Source: Halobacteriales archaeon | GTDB taxonomy: Archaea; Halobacteriota; Halobacteria; Halorutilales; JAHENH01 | Assembly: GCA_018609935.1 (NCBI GenBank) | Contig: JAHENH010000143.1 | Span: 1 to 7,564, forward strand | Length of the DNA stretch: 7,564 nucleotides | Reading direction: 5' to 3' | Shown here: positions 1 to 6,897 of the stretch, in pieces | How the letters are laid out: every line of letters begins with the position of its first letter | Numbering within the stretch: the stretch's first letter is position 1 | The notes under the pieces: generated by a model | Told to the model about the DNA's origin: nothing | Databases searched by the model: none | Seen by the model: the letters and a program-made list of their open reading frames with translations, nothing else | Made by a program: the position numbers and the translations under genes

Positions 1-189
1 AAGATGAAGATCTCTATATTCAGCTCCTTGAACATTCCAATGGTGTTTTCTTAGTTGGTGATATAATACATATCCTGCAGCAAGATCTGTATTTAAAGCA
101 TCAATTATTTGTTCAGCTTTATCTTTGTCTAATCTTACTCCGTTTTCTTCTATGTCACCGGATTTCTGTAGGATTTTTTCTACACTCAT
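1..189 (-). CDS. dpsA: DpsA, ferritin-like DNA/iron protection protein (5' part, runs off the window)
   Basis: This is the N-terminal 63 codons of a Dps-family mini-ferritin, read from the ATG complementary to 187-189 and cut by the left window edge. Dps proteins form 12-subunit cages that oxidise Fe(II) with peroxide and store the iron, protecting DNA. What is seen: after a short charged N-terminus, helix A carries LNTDLAAGYVLYHQL and then KHHWNVQGAEYRDLHL (residues 48-63). His50 with Trp51 and His62 match the Dps ferroxidase pattern HW...LH, with the same 12-residue spacing as the E. coli Dps pair H51/H63. The wording is very close to halobacterial DpsA as I remember it, which supports a haloarchaeal relative. 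The remaining ferroxidase acids lie outside the window. It is transcribed divergently from the iron-related pair starting at 505. No Shine-Dalgarno is visible before the ATG. Only the 5' end can be judged; it is intact here. Confidence 0.92.
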   Translation of the reverse strand, partial: MSVEKILQKSGDIEENGVRLDKDKAEQIIDALNTDLAAGYVLYHQLRKHHWNVQGAEYRDLHL

Positions 190-504
190 ATTTTATTTAT
201 AGTTGTCTATTCACTTGACTTTTTTGATTAAATAAATTATTGTGACATCTCTAAAAAAATATTTAAGATAGAATGGTTAACCGATGATATTTATTATATT
301 ATTTTAACCTTACAAACTAAAAATCGATATTTTAAACCTATAGAAATAAATAATATAAGTAGTTTAAATTGATATTAATTTATTTTTTTAAATATCAAAT
401 ATAAAATAGATTTTATATAATTTTAACTATTTATTTAATTCCAAAGTCTTTATAGTTATTTAATCATTTTCAAAAGTGCTATTTTATTGAAAATCTAATT
501 ATTG
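190..504. other. Divergent intergenic promoter region, very AT-rich
   Basis: No gene is seen here. The region must hold the promoters of dpsA (leftward) and of the iron-related pair (rightward). Candidate TATA-like stretches are the A/T run near 225-240 on the minus strand for dpsA and ctttatagtt at 448-457 for the rightward genes, but background AT content makes these weak. Two symmetric elements stand out: the 8-bp palindrome GGTTAACC at 275-282, and an inverted repeat with 8-bp arms, TTGATATT at 369-376 and AATATCAA at 391-398. Either could be an operator, for example for an iron regulator of the DtxR/SirR type, but neither matches a consensus I can confirm. Confidence 0.5.
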
Positions 505-1787
505 ATGATGGCGGATCGAGATGATTTAAAGATATCGCGTAGGGAATTTGTTATTTTATCTGTATCTATTGGAGGTTCATTAGGTTTGTCTGGATGCATA
601 CAAATGGAGGATGACGTAGATCTTCCATGGGGTCCTTCTGATCTTTCTGTTCTACCTGGAAGACAGCATGGTTGGAATCAATTTTTAGAAAAAGATGATT
701 TCGGTAATAGTATAACACCCAAACATCATATAATTTTGTTTTTGGATTATAAAGGAGATGGAATACCTAGTAATAGTGACAGAGAATATTTAGAAGATAT
801 ATTTAAAAATTTAGAGTATTCATATCCTCGTTCCAATAAAGGTTTGTTGTTCACTGTTAGTTATTCGCCTTATTATTTTGACGTATTCGACAAGGATATA
901 TCCTATTTAGAACTACCAAAGCCTGAAAGCCTTTCTCCTTTTGAGGATCCAAGTAAAGATAATCCTGATGTAATATTACATCTTGCAAGTGATTTTGGAT
1001 CTGTTATTCTGTCAGTAGATCAAGCTTTAAGAGGAAAAAAGATAGATTAAATGGTGTAGACTTTGGTTTCAATATCACTAATATATTTAGTATTAAGGAA
1101 AGAAGAACGGGGTTCGTTGGTGAAAATCTACCCGCAAAAAACCAAGATGTTGACGGAATACCTGATTCTAACCCTGTACCTGAGGGATTTCCATTATATA
1201 TGGGTTTTAAATCTGGCTTTAAGAAAAACCAGGCTAGTGAAGATAGAATAACTATAAAGAAAGGGAAGTTTTCTGAAGGAACTACCCAGCATCTTTCTTG
1301 GTTAAATCTAAACTTAAAACAGTGGTATGAACAGGATAGTAGATTTCAGAGAGTATCTAAAATGTTTTGCCCTCACCACGCAAAAAATGAAAAAGTTGAA
1401 GGTGTAGGTGAAAATCTAGGAAGTTCTAGCCATATAGATGAATGGGGAAAAGATATTATGGAAAAGGCAAGAAATAATGGGGTTATAGGACATCCTCAAA
1501 AAATGGTAGATGTAAGAAAAAATGAATAGCCTTTAATATTAAGAAGAGATTTCAATTCTACAGATAATAATAAAGCAGTCCTACATTTTTTATCTTTACA
1601 GAGAAATATTGAAGACTTTATAAACACTCGAAATTCTATGAATGGAGTTGAAATATCCGAAGAGTCAGCAGTTGGACAAAAAAATAACAATGGTTTGTTA
1701 CAATATATAACAGTAGAAATACGTGGTAATTATTTAGTACCCCCACGCTCTGAAAGATCTTTACCTATACCTAATGATGAAACGTAG
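505..1787 (+). pseudogene. DyP/EfeB-like Tat lipoprotein (DUF7405-type), broken by one frameshift and one in-frame TAG
   Basis: Three reading-frame pieces make one protein of 427 residues plus stop when one base is added at the A-run 1035-1040 and the TAG at 1527-1529 is read through. The start is ATG 505 or 508; a TTG at 502 is less likely. Residues 9-31 hold a Tat signal with twin arginine SRREF (12-13) and a lipobox LSGC with Cys31, so the product would be an exported lipoprotein. The body resembles the haloarchaeal DUF7405 family and, more distantly, DyP-type haem peroxidases such as EfeB: GFKSGFKKNQ (234-243) sits where DyP has GFxDGxxN, so the catalytic Asp is Ser; His330 (GHPQK) may be the haem ligand; PLILRRDF...FLSLQR and YLVPP match the DyP C-terminus. 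The next gene starts 11-14 bp before the TAG at 1785-1787, suggesting translational coupling. Lesions: -1 shift after codon 179 and amber codon 342. Sequence downstream of each is well preserved, so decay is recent, artefactual, or bypassed. Confidence 0.82.
1035..1041 (+). other. A-AAA-AAG slippery heptamer at the frame break of the DyP-like gene
   Basis: The incoming frame reads GGA AAA AAG ATA GAT TAA. A one-base backward slip on A-AAA-AAG continues at 1041 as GAT AGA TTA AAT and gives GKKDRLNGVD, which joins smoothly to the rest of the protein. The heptamer is in the exact phase of a classical -1 ribosomal slippery site; equally, an A7 run read or mutated to A6 gives the same result. The intact dehydrogenase also has an in-frame A-AAA-AAG (codons 18-20), so the motif alone proves nothing. 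Confidence 0.4.
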
Positions 1788-2866
1788 GAATATTTTAATA
1801 GGAGCTGGTACTTTAGCAGGTATTATTGGTGCGGCATACGGTGCTTTTAGTATTGCAAATTGGAGAGTAAGAAACACAACAGGACCTACTAGCCTACCAT
1901 CTTTAGTAGAAAACAGAACAGATGCTGTTTATTATCCTACACATATTGAAGGTATGAAACTCTATGATATAAAAGAAAATGGACCATATAGATGTGGACT
2001 AACATATACATATCCTCATAGATTTTGGACAGTTACAGGTCAAAGAGCAGAAAAAGTAGAAATACGGGAAGACGATTCCATACATTTAATGCCTTTAGTA
2101 TGGGATAAAAAGACAGGTATAACACCAGCTGATATTAGCCCATCAATAACTATAGTAGAAAATAATAACTCACAGACAAATTCAAATGGAAAATCTGTTT
2201 CTCCATGGCCTATGCTTTCACAAAATATGGGTTATAATTTTGGTGATAATGTAGAATTATCAGGTGATGGAAACTATAGAATCAAAGTTTTTACTACTAA
2301 CCCAACCTCAAGATTTGTTAGGAGAACTTACTAATAGACTTAATACTGGAAGTGAATTTGAATTTGATTATAGAGAAGAGAAAAGAAATAAGATTAGTTT
2401 CAATACATTTCCAGGTAAACAAGGTTATAGAGGAGCTGTACCTCCAATGGAAATGGAGGAATTACCTCTAAGCCAAGCTCCAACTAAGGAAAAAATGGAA
2501 GGTGATATTTTAGGTACCACTACAAGTGGTGATGCCAGATTTTTAATATCTGTTATTAATAGTGATGAAATTGGACTAGAGGGAGGAAAATATCTAATAG
2601 TTTCACCACGAACCCCTTATAATACATTTATTATACCAATGATGTCTTTATCAGATAGTTTATCCCGTAATGGAGAAATTATCTTAGAAACTTCTTTAAC
2701 CCCTAGTTTACATAAAAATATAAACTATCATTATGGTGGTATTATTGATAGTATAAATACTGGTGATACATTAACTATCATAATTCAAACTCCATCTCAA
2801 GTAGCCCGCCATGAAGGATATGAAACTGCCTTTATAGATATGTCTACTATGAAAATAAATATATAA
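1774..2866 (+). pseudogene. P19/EfeO-like Tat-exported iron-binding protein (DUF7350-type), frameshifted
   Basis: Two overlapping frames form one protein, the first ending at the TAA of 2332-2334 and the second running to TAA 2864-2866. ATG 1774 or 1777 overlaps the end of the preceding gene. A Tat-like signal or anchor (KRRNILIGAG, Arg4-Arg5, then a hydrophobic stretch to about residue 27) exports it. The mature part resembles haloarchaeal 'iron transporter' DUF7350 proteins and the P19/Tp34 metal-binding fold: PTHIEGMKL (His57, Met61), YPHRFWTVTG (His82), WPMLSQNMGYNFGDNV (144-160), and in the second frame SPRTPYN, NYHYG and QVARHEGYETAF. Position 155 is Asn where P19-type proteins usually show His (PHYGxN). 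The reading shifts from frame 1 to frame 2 near 2320-2330. Adding back one 8-bp copy of GGAGAACT (2321-2328) restores one frame of 366 residues with the junction RRTGELTNRL. Together with its neighbour this looks like an EfeO-EfeB pair without the EfeU permease. Confidence 0.82.
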
Positions 2867-2900
2867 ATATAAATTAAAAAATTAAGACAATATAAATAAA

Positions 2901-2939
2901 AACTAAAAATATCCCATTTATAGATATTTTGTTTTAGTT
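2901..2939 (+). terminator. Terminator-like hairpin after the iron-related pair
   Basis: AACTAAAAATATC (2901-2913) pairs with GATATTT and TTAGTT within 2923-2939 around a 9-base loop, with a short bulge (TGTT) in the right arm. T-rich sequence follows. It lies 34 bases after the stop of the P19-like gene. Archaeal termination mainly uses T-tracts, so the hairpin may only be incidental. Confidence 0.35.
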
Positions 2940-3310
2940 TACTATATTTTTAATTGATTTACTTTTATTAACGAACTATTTCTTATATATTTATATTTAA
3001 TAGTTGTCTTTGGATGGTGTAGGTAATCGAAGATAGCTGAATTAAAGATAACACATCAAGTAATATATCAATGATAAGAGATAACATATCAATGTGTTCT
3101 GGTCATAATACAAAAAAATATCTTCACCCACTATCCCAGCTGTTGGTAATGTTTGGATTGTAAAATAGAGGTATCTTTAATACCGAAGATAAATTATACC
3201 TTCCCTATAGATCGGATGTCGGAAAAACCTATAAAACTTTTCCCCTTTCCATATTTGTTTTTTCCTTTTTGAATAATACTTTTTAAATTTATTATCAATC
3301 TGTTTTTATC

Positions 3311-3320
3311 AATATATAAC
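3311..3320 (+). promoter_or_regulatory. Possible TATA box of the acyl-CoA dehydrogenase gene
   Basis: aatatataac lies about 40 bases before the ATG at 3356. With the usual archaeal spacing of roughly 25 bases to the start site it would give a leader of about 15 bases. No Shine-Dalgarno is seen before the ATG. The AT-rich background makes this weak. Confidence 0.25.
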
Positions 3321-3355
3321 AAAAATTTTGGTTTTCCAATATTTAAATAATATTT

Positions 3356-4654
3356 ATGGGATATCTTGAACTTGATTCAGAATATAAAGGGGAAGCTGAA
3401 GAATACTTAAAAAAGGAAGTACATAGATTTGCAAAAGAGGAAATCAGGCCTGTAGCAAAAGAACTGGATAAACTTTCCTATGATGAATATAAAAAAACTA
3501 TAACTTCTGACGGTTCTCCTCATGATGAAGTTATAGAAAAGATGAAAGAGCTTGGATACCATAAAGTAATCATACCAACAGAATATAGTGAAGAAGAATT
3601 TTCAGGAAGAGAACTTCATATACTAATGGAAGAATTAGGTTGGGGGAGTGTAGGATTTGTTGCATCAATAACACTTGATGCTATGCCAGCTCTTTATTCT
3701 GCTATATCTCCTAATGATTATCTTCATGAGGAAATTCTAAAACCGTATCTTAAAAATACTCATGAAATTAGTGGATGTTGGGCTGTAACAGAGCCGTCCC
3801 ATGGTTCAGATTTTATAAGGCCAGGAAAACTCATGGAAGAGGGGGTAGATGTAGATCCCCCTCAATTAATTGCTGAAAAAGAGGGGGATGAATGGGTTTT
3901 AAATGGAGTAAAATCGTCATGGGTTTCATCAGGACCTATTGCAACTCATACTGCACTTCATGCTAATTTAGATATTTCTTCAGGAAATCCAGGACATGCT
4001 TTTGTTATACCTCTTGATTTAGATGGAATTAGTAGAGAGCCTCCTATAGAAAAATTAGGTCAAAGAGAATCTCCTCAATCTCAATTAGTTTTTGATAATG
4101 TTAGAGTTCCCGAAAAATATCTTGCATTATCCCCTGAGATGCAAAGGCCTAATACTGAGTATGTTTCTGTAGGTGATATTATTCCAATTACAAGTTGTAC
4201 TATAGCAGCGTCATCTGTTGGACTAGCCCGTGCTGCATTTGAGGAAGCTCTAAACTATTCTAGAAATCGAAAACAAGGGGGAAAACCAATATGTGAACAT
4301 CAAACTGTAAAAAGAATGTTATATAGAATGTTTGAAAAAATAGAATCAGCTAGATCTTTCTCACGTACAATTACAGAACATGTTTATGAAAGAAATATCA
4401 GAGAAATGAAATTTGATGCTTCTTCAAGACATTCAACCTCTATTCAATCTCATTGTAAAGAAATTGCTTTTGAAGTAGCTAATACTGCTTTACAAGTTCA
4501 TGGCGGAAATGGTATTACAAAAGATTATTTAGTAGAAAAATTATTCCGAGACGCAAGAGTTCGATTAGTAGCAGATGGTACAACAGAAATTTTACAACTT
4601 AAATCTGCTGATGATATAATACAAAACTATGAATTTAAAGATAATAATTTTTGA
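3356..4654 (+). CDS. Acyl-CoA dehydrogenase family protein
   Basis: An intact 432-residue flavoprotein, somewhat longer than the usual 380 or so. Members oxidise an acyl-CoA thioester at the alpha-beta bond and pass electrons to ETF; it acts in the cytoplasm in fatty-acid or amino-acid breakdown. Visible motifs: family signature 1, AVTEPSHGSDF (143-153); flavin/substrate segment LNGVKSSWVSSG (182-193); QSQLVFDNVRVP (241-252); YSRNRKQGGKPICEHQ (301-316) opening the C-terminal helical domain; and signature 2, QVHGGNGITKDYLVEKLFRD (380-399). The segment holding the catalytic Glu in short/medium-chain enzymes (EGT) reads ADGTTEI, so Asp407 sits there. ACAD10/11-like enzymes also have Asp at that place, whereas isovaleryl and long-chain enzymes place the base elsewhere. 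Substrate therefore cannot be called. The chain is acidic (about 71 D+E to 49 K+R), fitting a salt-in cytoplasm. It stands alone, without ETF or thiolase genes in the window. Confidence 0.93.
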   Translation: MGYLELDSEYKGEAEEYLKKEVHRFAKEEIRPVAKELDKLSYDEYKKTITSDGSPHDEVIEKMKELGYHKVIIPTEYSEEEFSGRELHILMEELGWGSVGFVASITLDAMPALYSAISPNDYLHEEILKPYLKNTHEISGCWAVTEPSHGSDFIRPGKLMEEGVDVDPPQLIAEKEGDEWVLNGVKSSWVSSGPIATHTALHANLDISSGNPGHAFVIPLDLDGISREPPIEKLGQRESPQSQLVFDNVRVPEKYLALSPEMQRPNTEYVSVGDIIPITSCTIAASSVGLARAAFEEALNYSRNRKQGGKPICEHQTVKRMLYRMFEKIESARSFSRTITEHVYERNIREMKFDASSRHSTSIQSHCKEIAFEVANTALQVHGGNGITKDYLVEKLFRDARVRLVADGTTEILQLKSADDIIQNYEFKDNNF

Positions 4655-5034
4655 TTAAATAAAAAATAAAACATCTATTTTAAAATACTACTATAAAAAT
4701 ATGATATAAACAAGAAAATAAGAACTCTAGATAAAATTAAAAAAAATATACTAGTATATAGTAAAATAAAAAATAATATATTATGCTTGAATATATTCGG
4801 TTAAAATTTTATTTAGTTAAGAAAACAAATAATGATATATATAATTACAGATGATTAAAATAATGTTAAATTAAAAGAAATTGATAACTTATTTAAGATA
4901 AGTTTAGGATTTATTGAAGTTTTTAAGAAATTAAATATTTATAAAGAAAATAATATATATTATTGTTAGAAGGAAAAAAATTAATTAAGATTTAATTTAA
5001 TTGTATTTTAATTAAAATTATTTAAATGTAGGAT
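4655..5034. other. Very AT-rich spacer with hairpin, palindrome and a possible gene remnant
   Basis: No intact gene. It contains the 12-bp palindrome TATACTAGTATA (4747-4758) and a perfect hairpin, AACTTAT (4886-4892) with ATAAGTT (4898-4904), loop TTAAG. A reading frame from ATG 4832 to TAG 4967-4969 has a TAA at codon 9 and then 36 open codons with a protein-like look (LKEIDNLFKISLGFIEVFKK), possibly a decayed small gene; chance is equally likely at this composition. A TATA-like stretch ttttaattaaaa (5006-5017) ends about 18 bases before the next ATG and could drive a leaderless transcript. Confidence 0.4.
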
Positions 5035-5547
5035 ATGTCAAAAAGAAAAATAATTCTTGAAAAATTTACTAAGTATCATTATAAACAACGAAATTTGCTG
5101 ATGGATATAGTTGAAAGTATTAAAAAAGATCAGATAAGAGAAGCCCAGAAAAAGTTAGAGGAATTAAGTACATTAACGGGACCAAATTTTAGATATGAAG
5201 AAGAAACACTATATCCAAAGCTTATGGGTATATATGGTGAGGATTATATAAACAAGTTACTAGATGAACATGATAAGACAATAGAAAAAGCTAAAGAACT
5301 TAAATCATTATTAAATAGAGATTCTATATCTGAAGAGGAAAAAGAGTTGTTATATATTACCTTATCTCCCTTATTAACTCATATAGCTAAATGTGAAAAC
5401 TTATCAGTACATATAAGAGAAATGTCCGGAGAGGATATACAAGATATATATCAAAGTATGAGTAATCCAAAGTATGAAAAAATGGATTTATTTGAATATA
5501 CTGGACAAATACGTGATTCAATTATTGAGGAAATATATAATAAATAA
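5035..5547 (+). CDS. Hemerythrin-like (HHE) four-helix protein with non-canonical ligands
   Basis: An intact 170-residue cytoplasmic helical protein. Hemerythrin HHE domains bind a di-iron centre and sense or carry O2, or handle NO and iron. Helix A has His15 (KYHYKQR); helix B has NFRYEEETLYPKL (51-63) with Glu55-57 and the typical YP; helix C has His79 (LDEHDKTIEKAKEL); helix D has His116 (LLTHIAKCENLSVHI) and His126. In the usual H-x-x-x-E pattern, Asn51 takes the place of the helix-B His, and Cys120 takes the place of the helix-D acid, with Glu121 next to it. I recall Cys at the second place in haloarchaeal relatives, so only Asn51 may be unusual. The start at ATG 5035 has no well-spaced Shine-Dalgarno. 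It converges on an NnrS-like gene, which suggests a link to NO or low-oxygen physiology, an inference from context only. Confidence 0.8.
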   Translation: MSKRKIILEKFTKYHYKQRNLLMDIVESIKKDQIREAQKKLEELSTLTGPNFRYEEETLYPKLMGIYGEDYINKLLDEHDKTIEKAKELKSLLNRDSISEEEKELLYITLSPLLTHIAKCENLSVHIREMSGEDIQDIYQSMSNPKYEKMDLFEYTGQIRDSIIEEIYNK

Positions 5548-5557
5548 AATCTGAAAA

Positions 5558-5587
5558 TTTTTATTTTAGCTTTTTCAATATTTTCTT
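5558..5587 (+). terminator. T-tract terminator of the hemerythrin-like gene
   Basis: Ten bases after the stop codon come several T-runs on the coding strand (around 5558-5569 and 5571-5575). Oligo-T tracts are the usual archaeal termination signal. The rest of the 147-bp convergent gap to 5695 is AT-rich and shows nothing else. Confidence 0.35.
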
Positions 5588-5694
5588 ATAATTTCTAATA
5601 ATAAATAATAGTTGATATAGTTTATAATACGTTATCGAAAATTAAATCAAAAATAGTTAAAACATCCTAAATAATTATAAAATATTTATAAGTT

Positions 5695-6792
5695 TTATTT
5701 TTTTATAGTAGTTATTATTAAAAGAGGAAAAAAGATCAAGATCGCTAAAGTATTAAGGATCCCTCCACTAAGACGTAGGTTAGGTGCTTGTAGATAATTT
5801 CCAAAAAGACGGACTGCGATACTAAAGTGTAGAAGAATAAAAGGAATATATAATACAGGATGATATGATACTGGTAGGTTTACTACTGCTGGAAAAATAG
5901 TTAGAGAATGACCAAATATCATTGAAAAAACGAAACCTAAGAAAACAACATGAAGAATAGAACCATATATATATCCAGCACTAGCTGTAGGGAAAATTAC
6001 AAGTAAAATTCCACCTAAACCAAGCCATAAATATCCAATAAAAAGAGCCCGACCCACAAACCCTTTTTCTCCACTCAATGTCATTGTTTTTCCTGCAATA
6101 TCGAACAGAAGAAGCCAAGTTGCAAGTACAATCATTGAAAATCCAATTAGAATATTTCCATAAATCTCAAAAATAAGACTAAGAGCTAAGCTACTTAGAA
6201 AAAGAAGATTAGCTCCGATCAGGGACATCTTCTTCGATTTATCAAGAATAAGTATACGGTTTAACTCTAATCTTTCAGCTGTTATAGTCAATACTAAAAA
6301 TCCCATCAACCAGTAAACAAGTCTATGCACTGGCCAACCAATAGTCCATAATGTACTACCTATAAACCAACAGAAAGCTGCTAATGCTAATAGAGCATTA
6401 TGGGCTACAGACTGTCGATAAAAGATATAAATAAATACGATTGTCATTATGGCACCAGAAATAGTTATTAATAACCCACTCAATAAGGTATAAAATCCAA
6501 AAAGGAGGATTATACCGCCTAAGACTGCTCCCAGAGGAACTAACCACGGCCACCAGAGTTTCAGAGCTAAAGCCCGTTCAAGTCCGATAAGAGTACCTAA
6601 AAATCCTCCGATCATAAGAAAACCATGGTTTTGAATAACTCCCTCAAAAATTGGAGGAGATGGAAAACCTAAACGTGATAGACCTCCCCACATAGTTGTA
6701 ATTAGGATTATCATAGCTAATATCATTAAAATGTATCGGGGGATACTTCTATTATTGATCTTATTGGTATGCTTCTTTATTAGTGAAGACAT
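5695..6792 (-). CDS. NnrS-like 12-TM haem/copper membrane protein
   Basis: An intact 365-residue, strongly hydrophobic protein with about 12 membrane helices (roughly 18-38, 55-75, 81-101, 103-125, 130-150, 157-178, 190-209, 212-231, 248-268, 274-298, 313-330, 342-361). It resembles the NnrS family and its shorter archaeal relatives, which occur near nitrite and nitric oxide reductase genes and are tied to defence against or handling of NO. Possible haem or metal ligands inside helices are His56 (NHGFLMIGGF), His131 (AHNALLAL), His281 (HVVFLGFVF), His295 (GHSLTIFPAV) and His322; ERA (72-74) and AERLEL (172-177) are charged signatures at helix ends. The start is the ATG complementary to 6790-6792, with no Shine-Dalgarno. 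It faces the hemerythrin-like gene tail to tail and follows the broken gene 6898-7241 on the same strand after 97 bases of intergenic DNA. No nir or nor genes are in the window, so the NO role rests on family likeness. Confidence 0.78.
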   Translation of the reverse strand: MSSLIKKHTNKINNRSIPRYILMILAMIILITTMWGGLSRLGFPSPPIFEGVIQNHGFLMIGGFLGTLIGLERALALKLWWPWLVPLGAVLGGIILLFGFYTLLSGLLITISGAIMTIVFIYIFYRQSVAHNALLALAAFCWFIGSTLWTIGWPVHRLVYWLMGFLVLTITAERLELNRILILDKSKKMSLIGANLLFLSSLALSLIFEIYGNILIGFSMIVLATWLLLFDIAGKTMTLSGEKGFVGRALFIGYLWLGLGGILLVIFPTASAGYIYGSILHVVFLGFVFSMIFGHSLTIFPAVVNLPVSYHPVLYIPFILLHFSIAVRLFGNYLQAPNLRLSGGILNTLAILIFFPLLIITTIKK

Positions 6793-6842
6793 AAATTAGA
6801 TAATAATTAAATCTACAAAAGAACAGCGAGAATGTTTCAAAA

Positions 6843-6890
6843 CTTGACTTCGAAGCTTGATGCTTTGGTTATTTAATATATATTTTATTT
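6843..6890 (-). promoter_or_regulatory. Candidate promoter/operator of the NnrS-like gene
   Basis: Read on the minus strand, a TATA-like stretch lies at 6871-6890, about 80-100 bases before the ATG. Between it and the gene is the 8-bp palindrome CTTCGAAG (6848-6855) flanked on both sides by CTTGA (6843-6847 and 6856-6860, direct orientation). These few GC-containing bases stand out in AT-rich surroundings and could be a regulator site. Half-sites like TTGAT/TTGAC recall FNR/NNR boxes, but here they are direct, not inverted. Confidence 0.3.
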
Positions 6891-6897
6891 GAATTTT

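Larger units (their letters stand above)
2867..3355. other. Intergenic region with terminator-like hairpin and less AT-rich repeat island
   Basis: No convincing gene. After the hairpin described separately, 3001-3245 is visibly less AT-rich than its flanks. It holds near-direct repeats: gataacacatcaag (3047-3060) and gataacatatcaatg (3080-3094), with atatcaatg at 3065-3073 and again at 3086-3094 (21-bp step). Inverted arms AACACAT (3050-3056) and ATGTGTT (3092-3098) enclose them. Two competing small hairpins share GGTATCTT (3170-3177), pairing either with ATACC at 3180-3184 or with AAGATA at 3186-3191 plus ATACC at 3196-3200. Short open stretches on both strands resemble no protein I know. 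It could be a small RNA, an operator array or a decayed gene. Confidence 0.4.

Noticed and set aside
275..282. GGTTAACC as a DtxR/IdeR iron box
   Set aside because: The palindrome is two bases shorter than the GGTTA-SS-TAACC core and lacks the outer bases; the site is only a loose candidate.
1063..1251. Open frame of 62 codons on the plus strand
   Set aside because: It is an out-of-frame shadow of the DyP-like gene, whose true frame here reads through the A-run shift and gives family-like sequence.
1496..1690. Open frame of 64 codons on the minus strand
   Set aside because: It is antisense to the well-preserved C-terminal part of the DyP-like gene and has no protein-like features.
3047..3098. 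CRISPR-like short repeats
   Set aside because: There are only two or three imperfect copies of 9-15 bases with no regular spacers, so this is not an array.
3072..3164. Short frame starting MIRDNISMCSGHN on the plus strand
   Set aside because: Only about 30 codons, no recognisable family, and competing short frames exist on both strands.
4832..4969. Possible small gene remnant with a TAA at codon 9
   Set aside because: The 36 open codons after the stop look protein-like but are short, in extremely AT-rich DNA, and match nothing I know; kept only as a note in the spacer entry.
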